NCBI GenBank assembly: GCA_041497115.1 | Contig: JBGQFW010000011.1 | Span: forward strand, 4,825 to 68,824 | Direction: 5' to 3' | DNA length: 64,000 nt | Source: AR5 sp041497115 | GTDB lineage: Bacteria > Methylomirabilota > Methylomirabilia > Rokubacteriales > CSP1-6 | Part shown: positions 42,880 to 51,585 of the stretch, piece by piece | Position numbering within the stretch: position 1 is the first letter of the stretch | Layout: each line of letters starts with the position of its first letter | Translations under genes and position numbers: made by a program | The notes under the pieces: generated by a model | What the model was told of the DNA's origin: nothing | Seen by the model: the letters and a program-made list of their open reading frames with translations, nothing else | Databases searched by the model: none

Positions 42880-44484
42880 TCACCCCTCGTACACGACCTC
42901 GCCGCCGACGATCGTCATCGCCACGGGCAGGTGGCGCAGGTCCTTCACCGGCACGCGCGCGATGTCCTCGCCGAGCACGACCAGATCGGCGAGCTTGCCG
43001 GGCTCGAGGCTGCCCTTGAGATGCTCCTCGAACGACGCGAACGCGCCGTTGATCGTGTGCATGCGGATCGCCGTCGTGAGATCCACGCGCTCGTCGGGGC
43101 CGCACACCTGGCCGTCGCTCGTCGCGCGCGTGAGCGCCTGCTCGATGCCGAACAGCGGGGCGTAGTGCGTCACCGGCGCGTCGGAGGAGCCGACGACGGG
43201 CACGCCGGCGGCCAGCAGGCTCTTGGCCGGGAACATCGTGTCGGCGCGGGGCTGGCCGTAGTTGGCGATGTAGCCGTCGCCGAACTCCCAGAAGAACGCC
43301 GGCTGCATGACCGGCAGGATGCGCTGGGCGCGCACGCGCGCGCGCAGGTCGGGCGGGCAGATGCCGCAGTGCTCGATACGATGGCGCAGCCCCTGGCGCG
43401 GCGCCTCGCGCTGGGCGCGGTCCATCGCGTTCAGCGTCTGCTCGATGGCGCGGTCGCCGACGGCGTGGACGGTGCACTGGAACCCCTGGCGGTGCGCCCG
43501 GCCGATGAGGTCGTCGAGATCGTCCTGGCTCCAGTAGAGAATTCCGTGATCCTGGCAGTTCGAGGTGTACGGCTCGCGGGTGGCCGCGGTCGGCCCGCTC
43601 GAGGAGCCGTCGGTCATCACCTTGAAAGCGCCGAGCTGGAGTCGCGCGTCGCCGAGCCCCGTGTGCACGCCCGTCCCGAGCAGCCCCATTAACGGATGCT
43701 GGCGGCTATTGACGGTGGCGAACGCGTAGATGCGGATGCGCAGGCGGCCGGCGGCGGCCAGTTCCTGGCACGGGCCGAACGGCGGGCCGACGAGGCCGCC
43801 GGCGTCGTGCACGCTGGTGGCGCCGGCGGCGGTGTAGGCCGCATCCGCGCGCAGCAGCGCCTCGCGGAACTCGTCGCGCGAGGGCAGCGCGGCAAGCTGC
43901 AGCGGCGCCTGCGCAGTCTCGTAGGCCACGCCCAGATGCCGGCCGCCCTCGCGGTCGTAGCGGCCGCCGGCGGGATCGGGCGTGGCGTCGGTGATGCCGG
44001 CCAGCGCCAGCGCGCGGCCGTTGACCGAGGCGATGTGGCCGCACGTGCGCGTGAAGAGCACCGGGTGATCGGGCGCGACGGCGTCCCAGTCCAGGCGGTT
44101 GGGATGGCGCCGCTCGGCCAGCCGCGACTGATCGTAGCCGCGCCCGCGGATCCACGTGCCCGGCGGCTGGGCCGCCGCCCGCGCGCGCACCGCGTCCTGC
44201 AGCGCGCGGATCGACTGCATGCCGGTGGCCTTGCAGTCGATCGAGACGGACGCCATGCCGAGCCCCGCCAGGTGGCAGTGGCCGTCGATGAACCCCGGCA
44301 GCAGCGCCCGGCCGCGCAGCTCGACGGCGCGCGTGGCCGGCCCGGCCAGGGCGCGCACTTCCGCGTCACCGCCGGCCAGCAGGACGCGGCCGCCGCCGAC
44401 GGCCAGCGCGGGGACGACGTCGTTGGCGGCGTTGACGGTGTGGACCCGGCCGCCGGTGAAGATCAGGTCGGCGTGCTCGCTCAT
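42880..44484 (-). CDS. YtcJ-like amidohydrolase
   Basis: 534 aa. LLPGFIDGHCHLAGLG carries the HxH metal motif; the later VHAVGDRAIEQTLNAMD, RIEHCGICPPD and SSDAPVTHYAPLFGI (Asp) complete the barrel. The C-terminal beta domain reads GSLEPGKLADLVVLGED. YtcJ-type enzymes hydrolyse amides, formamides or cyclic ureas. The start lies 8 nt after a TATGCT -10 box and has no ribosome-binding site. Confidence 0.9.
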   Translation of the reverse strand: MSEHADLIFTGGRVHTVNAANDVVPALAVGGGRVLLAGGDAEVRALAGPATRAVELRGRALLPGFIDGHCHLAGLGMASVSIDCKATGMQSIRALQDAVRARAAAQPPGTWIRGRGYDQSRLAERRHPNRLDWDAVAPDHPVLFTRTCGHIASVNGRALALAGITDATPDPAGGRYDREGGRHLGVAYETAQAPLQLAALPSRDEFREALLRADAAYTAAGATSVHDAGGLVGPPFGPCQELAAAGRLRIRIYAFATVNSRQHPLMGLLGTGVHTGLGDARLQLGAFKVMTDGSSSGPTAATREPYTSNCQDHGILYWSQDDLDDLIGRAHRQGFQCTVHAVGDRAIEQTLNAMDRAQREAPRQGLRHRIEHCGICPPDLRARVRAQRILPVMQPAFFWEFGDGYIANYGQPRADTMFPAKSLLAAGVPVVGSSDAPVTHYAPLFGIEQALTRATSDGQVCGPDERVDLTTAIRMHTINGAFASFEEHLKGSLEPGKLADLVVLGEDIARVPVKDLRHLPVAMTIVGGEVVYEG

Positions 44485-44504
44485 GGTGCGCTAGCATACC
44501 GCGC
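44485..44504. promoter_or_regulatory. 20-bp shared divergent gap with opposing leaderless -10 boxes
   Basis: Between the two start codons lie TAGCAT (+, 44492-44497; 7 nt to ATG 44505) and TATGCT (-, 44498-44493; 8 nt to ATG 44484). The boxes overlap, so only one polymerase can occupy the site at once. Confidence 0.55.
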
Positions 44505-45341
44505 ATGCCCGACGCCGAGTGGCTCGAGACGTATCGCGGCACCGTGTTCCGCTGGGAGGTGGACGCCAACGATCACCTCACCGTCGCCTACTACCTCTCC
44601 CGCTTCGCCGACGCCGCGGTCACCGTCCTGCACGCCCTCGGCGCCGCCCCGGCGCCGACGCGCGACTGCTACATCCGCTACACGCGCGAGCTGCGCGTCA
44701 ACGACCTCATGCACGTGGAGAGCGCCGTCATCGGCGTCGAGCCCGACGCCCTCGTGATCGGTCACAAGCTGCTGGAGTCCACCGAGCGCGTCCTGTGCAC
44801 CACCGTCGAGCACCGGCTGGCCCTCACCCTCACGCCCGGGCAGCGCCGCGCCGCCGAGGCGCGCCGCGTCGCCTGGGACGGGCCGGCGCGCGAGACGCGG
44901 CCCCGCCCGAAGTCGCTCGAGGGCTTCCACGCCTGCGCGCGCGACGCCGCCAACCCCGGCGAGGTCGACGCGGGCGGTCGCCTCGCGCTGTCGGCGGCGA
45001 TCCACCGCTTCTCGGCCGCCAACGGCCACGCCCTCGCCGCCTTCGGCCTCACGCCCAAGTACATGCGCGACGCCCACCGCGGCTTCTCGACCTTCGAGTT
45101 CCAGCTGGGGTTCGAGGGTGGCGTGCGCGCGGGCGATCCGCTCACCGTGCGCAGCGCGCTCACGCACGTCGGCAACTCGTCCATCCGCATCCTGCACGTG
45201 ATGACCAACGAGCGCAGCGGCGAGCGCGTGTCCACGCTCGAGCAGTCCGGGGTGCAGCTCGATCTCGACGCCCGCCGCCCGGCCCCCCTGCCCGACGCGC
45301 TGCGCAGCCGGGCCCTCGCGCTCCTCGTCCGGGCGGGGTAA
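44505..45341 (+). CDS. Double-hotdog acyl-CoA thioesterase-like protein
   Basis: 278 aa with two hotdog halves: the first begins YRGTVFRWEVDANDHLTVAYYLSRF (Asp-x-Asn-x-His/Leu thioesterase pattern, about 10-34) and the second GFSTFEFQLGFEGGVRAGDPLTVRSALTHVG (about 190-220). Fused double-hotdog thioesterases hydrolyse acyl-CoA to the free acid. The substrate is unknown. It is divergent from the amidohydrolase and precedes the second peptide-type importer. Confidence 0.85.
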   Translation: MPDAEWLETYRGTVFRWEVDANDHLTVAYYLSRFADAAVTVLHALGAAPAPTRDCYIRYTRELRVNDLMHVESAVIGVEPDALVIGHKLLESTERVLCTTVEHRLALTLTPGQRRAAEARRVAWDGPARETRPRPKSLEGFHACARDAANPGEVDAGGRLALSAAIHRFSAANGHALAAFGLTPKYMRDAHRGFSTFEFQLGFEGGVRAGDPLTVRSALTHVGNSSIRILHVMTNERSGERVSTLEQSGVQLDLDARRPAPLPDALRSRALALLVRAG

Positions 45342-45392
45342 GATGCGGGCGCCCCGGCCCCGACAGCCGACGTTTCCACACGGGAGGACACG

Positions 45393-46943
45393 ATGAGCAT
45401 CTCTTGGACCAGGCGGTTTCTCGTCGCCGGCGCCCTGCTGCTGGCGCTGGCGCCCGGCGCCGCCCACGCGCAGAAGAAGACGCTGGTGGTCGCCCTCAAC
45501 CAGGACCCCGACATCCTCGACCCGACGCTGGCCCGCACCTACGTCGGGCGCATCATCTTCGAGCACATCTGCGAGAAGCTCTACGAGATCGACGAGAACC
45601 TGGTCATCCATCCGCAGCTCGCCGCCGCCCTGCCCGCCGTCAGCGACGGCGGGAAGACGGTCACCATCAAGCTGCGCGCCGGGGTGAAGTTCAACGACGG
45701 CACGCCGATGAACGCCGAGGCCGTGCGGTTCTCGCTCGAGCGGCACCGCGACATGAAGGGCTCGACGCGGCGCAGCGAGCTGGATCACGTCACCGCGATC
45801 GAGGTCGTGGACCCGACGACCATCCGCCTTCGCCTCAAGTCGCCGCTGTCGCCGCTGACCGCGATCCTCACCGACCGCGCGGGGATGCCGGTGTCGCCGG
45901 CGGCCGCGCAGAAGCTGGGCGACAAGTTCGGCACCGCGCCGGTGTGCGTGGGGCCGTGGCAGTTCGTCGAGCGCATCCCGCAAGACCGGATCGTCGTCGA
46001 GCGCTCGCCCCACTACTTCGACCCGGCGGCGGCCAAGTTCGACCGGATCATCTTCCGGATCATCCCCGACGACAACGTGCGACTGGCCAACCTGCGCTCG
46101 GGCGACATCGACGTCATGCACCTCGTCGCGCCGAGCGACGCCACCAGCCTGAAGAAGGAAGGCAAGTTCGAGGTCTCCAACGCCGTCGGCCTCGGCTACA
46201 ACGGCATCACGATCAACCTGCGCAACAAGAGCGGCAAGACCCAGCCCCCCGGCAACCTCGGCACGCCGCTCGCCAACGATCCGCGCGTGCGCGAGGCGCT
46301 CGAGCTCTCGATCGACCGCGAGGCCCTCAACCAGGTGGCGTGGGACGGCCTCTACACGCCGGGGTGCACGGCGATCGCGCCGAACAGCCCGTTCTTCGAC
46401 AAGGCCCGCAAGTGCCTCGGTCGCGACGTGGCGCGCGCCAAGAAGCTCCTCGCCGAGGCGGGGCTGCCCAACGGCTACGCGTTCGAGATGGTGATCGTCA
46501 ACAACCCGCAGCAGCGGCGGGTGGGCGAGGTCATCCAGGGCATGGCGCGCGAGGCCGGCTTCAACATCTCGCTGGTGCCCAAGGAGTTCGCCTCGTCGCT
46601 GAAGGACAACGAGGACGGCAAGCACCAGGCGTTCCTCATCGGCTGGAGCGGCCGGGTGGACCCCGACCACAACATCCACCAGTTCCAGACGTGCGGCGGC
46701 AGCCTCAACGAGACGCTGGGATGCGACGAGAAGCTCGACAGCCTGCTGAACCGCGCGCGCGAGGTCACCGACATCGCCCAGCGCACCGCGCTCTACCGCG
46801 AGGCGAACGACATCATGCTGGCGCGCCGGAACATCCTCTATCTCTATTTCCAGAACTACATCGTGGCGTTCCCGAAGAACCTGAAGGGGTACAAGGCCGT
46901 GGGCGACGGCCTCATTCGCATCAAGGGCACGTCCTGGCAGTAG
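45393..46943 (+). CDS. Dpp-type ABC transporter substrate-binding protein, Sec-exported
   Basis: 516 aa behind GGGAGGACACG. The leader RRFLVAGALLLALAPGAAHAQ is a Sec signal peptide. The mature protein is SBP family 5 (VALNQDPDILDPTLARTYVGR, KLRAGVKFNDGTPMNAEAVRFSLERH). In contrast to the other set, export is Sec rather than Tat. It delivers its ligand to the two permeases that follow at 4 nt and by overlap. Confidence 0.93.
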   Translation: MSISWTRRFLVAGALLLALAPGAAHAQKKTLVVALNQDPDILDPTLARTYVGRIIFEHICEKLYEIDENLVIHPQLAAALPAVSDGGKTVTIKLRAGVKFNDGTPMNAEAVRFSLERHRDMKGSTRRSELDHVTAIEVVDPTTIRLRLKSPLSPLTAILTDRAGMPVSPAAAQKLGDKFGTAPVCVGPWQFVERIPQDRIVVERSPHYFDPAAAKFDRIIFRIIPDDNVRLANLRSGDIDVMHLVAPSDATSLKKEGKFEVSNAVGLGYNGITINLRNKSGKTQPPGNLGTPLANDPRVREALELSIDREALNQVAWDGLYTPGCTAIAPNSPFFDKARKCLGRDVARAKKLLAEAGLPNGYAFEMVIVNNPQQRRVGEVIQGMAREAGFNISLVPKEFASSLKDNEDGKHQAFLIGWSGRVDPDHNIHQFQTCGGSLNETLGCDEKLDSLLNRAREVTDIAQRTALYREANDIMLARRNILYLYFQNYIVAFPKNLKGYKAVGDGLIRIKGTSWQ

Positions 46944-46947
46944 ACGC

Positions 46948-47910
46948 GTGGTCGAGTTCCTCGTCCGCCGGGCGTTCATCTCGGCGGTCACGCTGGTCCT
47001 GATCAGCGTCATCGTGTTCACGGGCGTCCGGATGATCCCGGGCGACCCTGCCCGGGTGCTCGCCGGCACCGACGCCGACGCCGCCGGGATCGAGGAGCTG
47101 CGGGAGAAGTACGGCCTGCGCGACCCGATCCCGGTGCAGTACCTGCGCTGGGCCGCGCTGGCGCTGCGCGGCGACCTCGGCGAGTCGATCCGCACGCGCC
47201 AGTCGGTCGCGTGGACGGTGGCCATCAAGCTGCCGATCACGGCCGAGCTGGCCGGCCTGTCCATCCTCATCGCGCTGGCGATCGCCATCCCGGCCGGCGT
47301 CATGGCGGCGGTCCACCGCAACGGCGCGTGGGACGTCGTCGCCAGCGGCGTGTCGCTGTGCGGCGTGTCGATCCCCAACTTCTGGCTCGGCATCATGCTG
47401 ATCCTGCTCGTCTCGGTGCGCCTCGGCTGGCTGCCCGCCTCCGGCTTCGTGCCGCTCGTCGAGGACCCGCTCGGCAATCTCAAGCGCATGCTGATGCCCG
47501 CGCTGGTCCTCGGCGCGGGGCTGGCCGCGGTGCTGATGCGCCAGACGCGCAACGCGATGATCGAGGTGCTGAGCGCGGACTACGTGCGCACCGCCCGCGC
47601 CAAGGGGCTCGCCCAGGGGGCGGTCGTCCTCCGCCACGCGCTGCGCAACGGCCTGATCCCGGTCGTCACGATCCTCGGGCTGCAGATGGGCGCCCTGATG
47701 AGCGGCGCCGTCGTCACCGAGTCCATCTTCGTGGTGCCGGGGTTCGGCCGGCTCGTCGTCGAGGCGGTGTTCACCCGCGACTACCCGGTCGTGCAGGGCG
47801 TGGTGCTGATCACCGCCTCGTCGTACGTGCTGATCAACCTCCTGGTGGACGTCTCCTACACCGTGCTCAACCCGCGCATCCGCATCCGCGGCGCCGCCGA
47901 TGGCGGCTGA
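46948..47910 (+). CDS. ABC transporter permease, DppB type
   Basis: 320 aa from GTG 46948. VEFLVRRAFISAVTLVLISVIVFTGVRMIPGDPARV (first helix region), EAA-like loop VRTARAKGLAQGAVVLRHALRN, and end LLVDVSYTVLNPRIRI. Overlaps the DppC-type gene by 11 nt. No ATPase gene follows. Confidence 0.93.
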   Translation: MVEFLVRRAFISAVTLVLISVIVFTGVRMIPGDPARVLAGTDADAAGIEELREKYGLRDPIPVQYLRWAALALRGDLGESIRTRQSVAWTVAIKLPITAELAGLSILIALAIAIPAGVMAAVHRNGAWDVVASGVSLCGVSIPNFWLGIMLILLVSVRLGWLPASGFVPLVEDPLGNLKRMLMPALVLGAGLAAVLMRQTRNAMIEVLSADYVRTARAKGLAQGAVVLRHALRNGLIPVVTILGLQMGALMSGAVVTESIFVVPGFGRLVVEAVFTRDYPVVQGVVLITASSYVLINLLVDVSYTVLNPRIRIRGAADGG

Positions 47911-48793
47911 CGCGGCCGTCGCGCTGCCACTGGCCGTCGAGGCGGCGGCGCCGCGCGCGGGGCTGCTGGCCCGGGCGTGGCGCGTGGGCCGGCGCCGGCC
48001 GGCCGCCGTCGTCGGGGCCGCCGTCGTCCTGCTCTTCGTCGTCGTGGCGGCGGGAGCGCCGTGGATCGCCCCCGACGATCCCACCCGCACCGACTGGAGC
48101 CAGCTCCGCAAGGCGCCGTCGTGGACCCACCCGTTCGGCACCGACGACCTCGGCCGCGACGGCCTCTCGCGTCTGGTGTGGGGCGCACGCATCTCGATGG
48201 AGGCCGGCGTCTTCTCGATCCTGCTCGCGATCGCGATCGGCGTGCCGATCGGGCTGGCGGCCGGCTTCTACCGCGGCGCGCTGGACCAGCTCGTCATGCG
48301 GCTGACCGACGCGTGGCTGGCGTTTCCGTTCCTGATCCTGGCCATCGGCCTCGTCACGATCCTGGGGCCGTCGCTCACCAACGCGACGCTGGCCATCGGG
48401 CTCGGCGCCACGCCGACCTACATCCGCCTCACCCGCGGCCTCGTGCTCGCGACGAGCCAGGAGGACTACGTGCACGGCGCGCGCGCGCTCGGCGCCGGCG
48501 ACCTGCGCGTGATGGGCCGGCACATCCTGCCCAACATCGTCAGCGCGATCATCGTGCAGGCCACCGTCGCGGTGCCGACCGCCATCATCGCCGAGGCGAT
48601 CCTGTCCTTCCTCGGCCTCGGCGTGCAGCCGCCGGCGCCCTCGTGGGGCACGATGCTCAACGCCGCCCAGCAGTTCCTCGAGCAGGCGCCGTGGATGGCC
48701 TACTGGCCGGGGCTGGCGATCTTCGTGCTGGCGCTGTCCTTCAACCTCGCGGGCGACGGCCTGCGTGACGTCCTCGACCCTCGAGATTATTAG
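47900..48793 (+). CDS. ABC transporter permease, DppC type
   Basis: 297 aa. Long polar N-terminus, a first membrane helix (AAVVGAAVVLLFVVVAAGAP), then HPFGTDDLGRDGLSRLVWGAR and the EAA loop VHGARALGAGDLRVMGRHILPN. Ends NLAGDGLRDVLDPRDY. Its TAG is followed with no gap by repeat copy D and the TonB-dependent receptor, suggesting one transcript for an outer- and inner-membrane uptake route. Confidence 0.93.
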   Translation: MAADAAVALPLAVEAAAPRAGLLARAWRVGRRRPAAVVGAAVVLLFVVVAAGAPWIAPDDPTRTDWSQLRKAPSWTHPFGTDDLGRDGLSRLVWGARISMEAGVFSILLAIAIGVPIGLAAGFYRGALDQLVMRLTDAWLAFPFLILAIGLVTILGPSLTNATLAIGLGATPTYIRLTRGLVLATSQEDYVHGARALGAGDLRVMGRHILPNIVSAIIVQATVAVPTAIIAEAILSFLGLGVQPPAPSWGTMLNAAQQFLEQAPWMAYWPGLAIFVLALSFNLAGDGLRDVLDPRDY

Positions 48794-51019
48794 GTGGGGG
48801 GCCCCGAGATGGCCCCCCCCCCCCCCCAAATGCACGGCCGCCACCCCGCGCCGCCGGGGCGCACCGCGAAGATCGCGCTCGTCGGCGCCCTCAAGGCGGC
48901 GCCGGCGGTGGCGCAGCAGCCGGCGCCCGAGGAGGTCATCCGGATGCCCGAGGTGCGTGTCTCGGCGCCGGCCCGCCTGCCCGACGCGCCGCTGCCGCTC
49001 GACCACGTCCCCGGCAGCGTGCAGATCCTCACCGGCGACGAGGCGCGCGCGTCGGGCGCGCGCAGCGTGCAGGACGTCCTCGACCGGCTGCCCGGCGTGA
49101 CGAGCCCCGACCAGCAGGGCAATTCGGCGCAGCGCGACGTCTCACTGCGCGGCTTCCAGGCCTCACCGGTGACCGGCGTGCCGCAGGGGCTCAGCGTGTT
49201 CGTGGACGGCGTGCGCGTCAACGAGCCGACGGTGGAGGAGGTGAACTTCGACCTGATCCCGCTCGACGACATCGAGCGCATCGAGGTCATCCGCGGCCCG
49301 ACGGCGCTGTTCGGCCGCAACACGCTCGGCGGCGCCCTCAACATCGTCACCCGGCGCGGCGGCGAGATCCGCGAGGTCGAGCCCGCGATGGAGGCGGGCA
49401 GCTTCGGCGGCCAGAAGTACCGGCTGCGCGCCGCCGGCCCGGCCGGGCCGCTCGACTACTACGTCGCCGGCACCTATCGGCAGGAGGACGGCTGGCGCGA
49501 CCTCTCCCGCGTGCGCCTCGGCCGGCTCTTCGCCAAGCTCGGCCTGCGCGCCGGCGACACCGACGCCACGCTGTCGTTCCAGCGCGCCGAGAACCGCATC
49601 GAGGAGCCGGGCTCGCTGCCGCTGAGCGAGCTGGGGCGGGACCGCCGCCTCAACTACACCGGCGGCGACTTCTTCAAGCCGCTGCTGAATCTCGTGACGC
49701 TGAACGTCCACCAGCTCCTCGCCGAGCGCACCAGCCTCGGGCTCACCGCCTTCGCGCGCACGCTGGACACCGAGCAGTTCAACGTGAACCTCGTCGGCGC
49801 CAACACGCGCAGCTTCGGCCACACCGCCTCGGCGGGCACCACCCTGCAGCTCGACCACGACGCCCGCGTGCTGGGCCGCGCCGACCACCTCACGCTCGGC
49901 CTCGAGTACCTGCATTCCGACGTCGGCGTGAGCGCGTTCCTGGAGCAGCCGGCCGGCGACCACGCCCTCGACAGCCGGGCGCGCGACGACCAGCACGGGT
50001 GGGCGCTGTTCGCGCAGAACACCCTCGACCTCGCCCGCGACCTGCTGGCGCCCGGCGACGTCCTCGTGCTCACCACCGCCGCGCGCTTCGACTGGCTCCG
50101 CCACCAGATCGGCGACGCCAGCCCGGCCGGCGGCGGGCCGAGCTCCGACGGCACCAGCACCTTCAGCCGGCTCGACCCGCGCCTCGGGCTGAACTACAAC
50201 GTCTCGCCGGCGGCGGGCGTCTACGCGGTCTACGCGCAAGGCTTCCGCGCCCCGGCCTTCCTCGAGCTCACGTGCGCCCGGCCCGGCGCGATCTGCCCCG
50301 GGTTGCAGGCCGGGGTGGCGGCGGACCCGCCGCTGAAGGCGGTGACGGCCGATCACTGGGAGGTCGGCGCCCGGCTGGCGCCCCGGTCCTGGCTCAATCT
50401 CGAGCTCGCCGCCTTCCGCACCGAGCTGCACGACGACATCTTCTCGGTGTCACCGACCGGCACGATCGGCCTCTTCTTCCAGAACGTCGGCGCCACCCGC
50501 CGCCAGGGGTTCGAGGCGGACGCGCGCGCGACGCTCGACCGGCGCTGGGACCTGCACCTCGGCTACGCATACACCGAGGCGACGTTCCGCGACGACGTGG
50601 AGCTCGCCACGCCGCGGCTCACCGCCGGCTGCGCCGCCGCGCCGTGCGTGCAGCACGTGCGGCGCGGCAGCGACATCCCGCTCGTCCCCCGCCACCGCCT
50701 CGACGCCGGCGTGGACCACCATCTGACCTCGTGGCTCACGCTGTGGGTGTCGGGCGCGTACGTCGGCCGCCAGCGGCTGCGGGGCGACGAGGAGAACGTC
50801 GCGCGCCAGCTCGCGCCCTACGTCACCCTCAGCGCCGGCGCCCGCGCGCGCTGGAGGGGGCTCACCGCGTTCCTCACGATCCGCAACCTGCTCGACGACG
50901 CGCACGAGACGTACGGGACGTTCGCGCCCAATGCCAAGCGGCCGGGCGCGCCGATCGAGCCGTTCCTCACGCCGGCGCCGCCGATCCACGTGGACGCCGG
51001 CGTCGCCTACCGGTTCTGA
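48794..51019 (+). CDS. TonB-dependent outer-membrane receptor
   Basis: 741 aa from GTG 48794, directly after the permease stop, or 729 aa from ATG 48830 after the poly-C run; no start has a clear ribosome-binding site. A weak signal-like stretch (TAKIALVGALKAAPAVAQQ) precedes the plug domain: VPGSVQILTGDEAR, DVLDRLPGVTSPDQQGN, VFVDGVRVNE, IERIEVIRGPTALFGRNTLGGALNIVT split across about 150-185. A 22-strand barrel follows, ending aromatic (VAYRF). It imports a ligand scarce in the medium. Its length and N-terminus depend on the number of C residues, so phase variation or a read error must be considered. Confidence 0.88.
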   Translation: MGGPEMAPPPPQMHGRHPAPPGRTAKIALVGALKAAPAVAQQPAPEEVIRMPEVRVSAPARLPDAPLPLDHVPGSVQILTGDEARASGARSVQDVLDRLPGVTSPDQQGNSAQRDVSLRGFQASPVTGVPQGLSVFVDGVRVNEPTVEEVNFDLIPLDDIERIEVIRGPTALFGRNTLGGALNIVTRRGGEIREVEPAMEAGSFGGQKYRLRAAGPAGPLDYYVAGTYRQEDGWRDLSRVRLGRLFAKLGLRAGDTDATLSFQRAENRIEEPGSLPLSELGRDRRLNYTGGDFFKPLLNLVTLNVHQLLAERTSLGLTAFARTLDTEQFNVNLVGANTRSFGHTASAGTTLQLDHDARVLGRADHLTLGLEYLHSDVGVSAFLEQPAGDHALDSRARDDQHGWALFAQNTLDLARDLLAPGDVLVLTTAARFDWLRHQIGDASPAGGGPSSDGTSTFSRLDPRLGLNYNVSPAAGVYAVYAQGFRAPAFLELTCARPGAICPGLQAGVAADPPLKAVTADHWEVGARLAPRSWLNLELAAFRTELHDDIFSVSPTGTIGLFFQNVGATRRQGFEADARATLDRRWDLHLGYAYTEATFRDDVELATPRLTAGCAAAPCVQHVRRGSDIPLVPRHRLDAGVDHHLTSWLTLWVSGAYVGRQRLRGDEENVARQLAPYVTLSAGARARWRGLTAFLTIRNLLDDAHETYGTFAPNAKRPGAPIEPFLTPAPPIHVDAGVAYRF
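48796..48827 (+). repeat. Hairpin repeat copy D with 15-base poly-C tract
   Basis: Stem GGGGGGCC-CCGAGAT-GGCCCCCC (48796-48818), same loop as copy B. Where copies B and C continue ACACCCCCC, this copy is homopolymeric: 15 consecutive C (48813-48827). It begins 2 nt after the permease stop and ends 3 nt before ATG 48830 of the receptor gene. Confidence 0.7.
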
Positions 51020-51021
51020 GC

Positions 51022-51585
51022 GTGGCGCGCGTCCACATCCTCGGCGCCTCCGGCTCGGGGACGACGACGCTGGACCGCGCGCTCGCCGCCCGGCTCGGCT
51101 GCCCGCACCTGGACACCGACAACTTCTTCTGGCTGCCGAGCGAGCCGCCCTTCGAGCGGATCCGCGAGCGGCCCGAGCGCCAGGCGCAGCTCGGCGCCGC
51201 GCTGGCCCGCGATCCCGCGTGGGTGCTGTCAGGCTCGCTGTGCGGCTGGGGCGACCTCTTCGTCCCGCGCTTCGACGTCGTCGTGTTCGTGTGGCTGGCG
51301 CCCGAGATCCGGCTGGCGCGGCTGCGCGAGCGCGAGCGCCAGCGCTACGGCGACGCGGCCATCGCGCCGGGCGGGTCGCGCGCGGCGAAGTCCCTGGCGT
51401 TTCTCGTATGGGCCGCCGCGTACGACGAGGGGTATGCCGTCGAGCGCAATCGCCTCATGCACGAGCGCTGGCTGGCCGCGCTGCAGTGCCCGGTCGTCCG
51501 CCTCGAGGACGCCGCCGCCACCGAGGAGCACGTCGCGCGGATCGGGTACTATCTCGCCCAGCATCACCTCGGAGGTCTGTCATGA
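51022..51585 (+). CDS. P-loop NTPase, adenylate-kinase-like
   Basis: 187 aa from GTG 51022. Walker A is GASGSGTTTL at about residues 7-16; HLDTDNFFW and a DVVVFVWLAPE Walker-B-like strand follow, with an Arg-rich lid (RLARLRERERQRYG). This resembles small cytidylate/adenylate-kinase-like or topology-modulation proteins (FlaR-like). It is 2 nt behind the receptor gene and overlaps the FAH gene by ATGA. Function unassigned. Confidence 0.78.
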   Translation: MARVHILGASGSGTTTLDRALAARLGCPHLDTDNFFWLPSEPPFERIRERPERQAQLGAALARDPAWVLSGSLCGWGDLFVPRFDVVVFVWLAPEIRLARLRERERQRYGDAAIAPGGSRAAKSLAFLVWAAAYDEGYAVERNRLMHERWLAALQCPVVRLEDAAATEEHVARIGYYLAQHHLGGLS

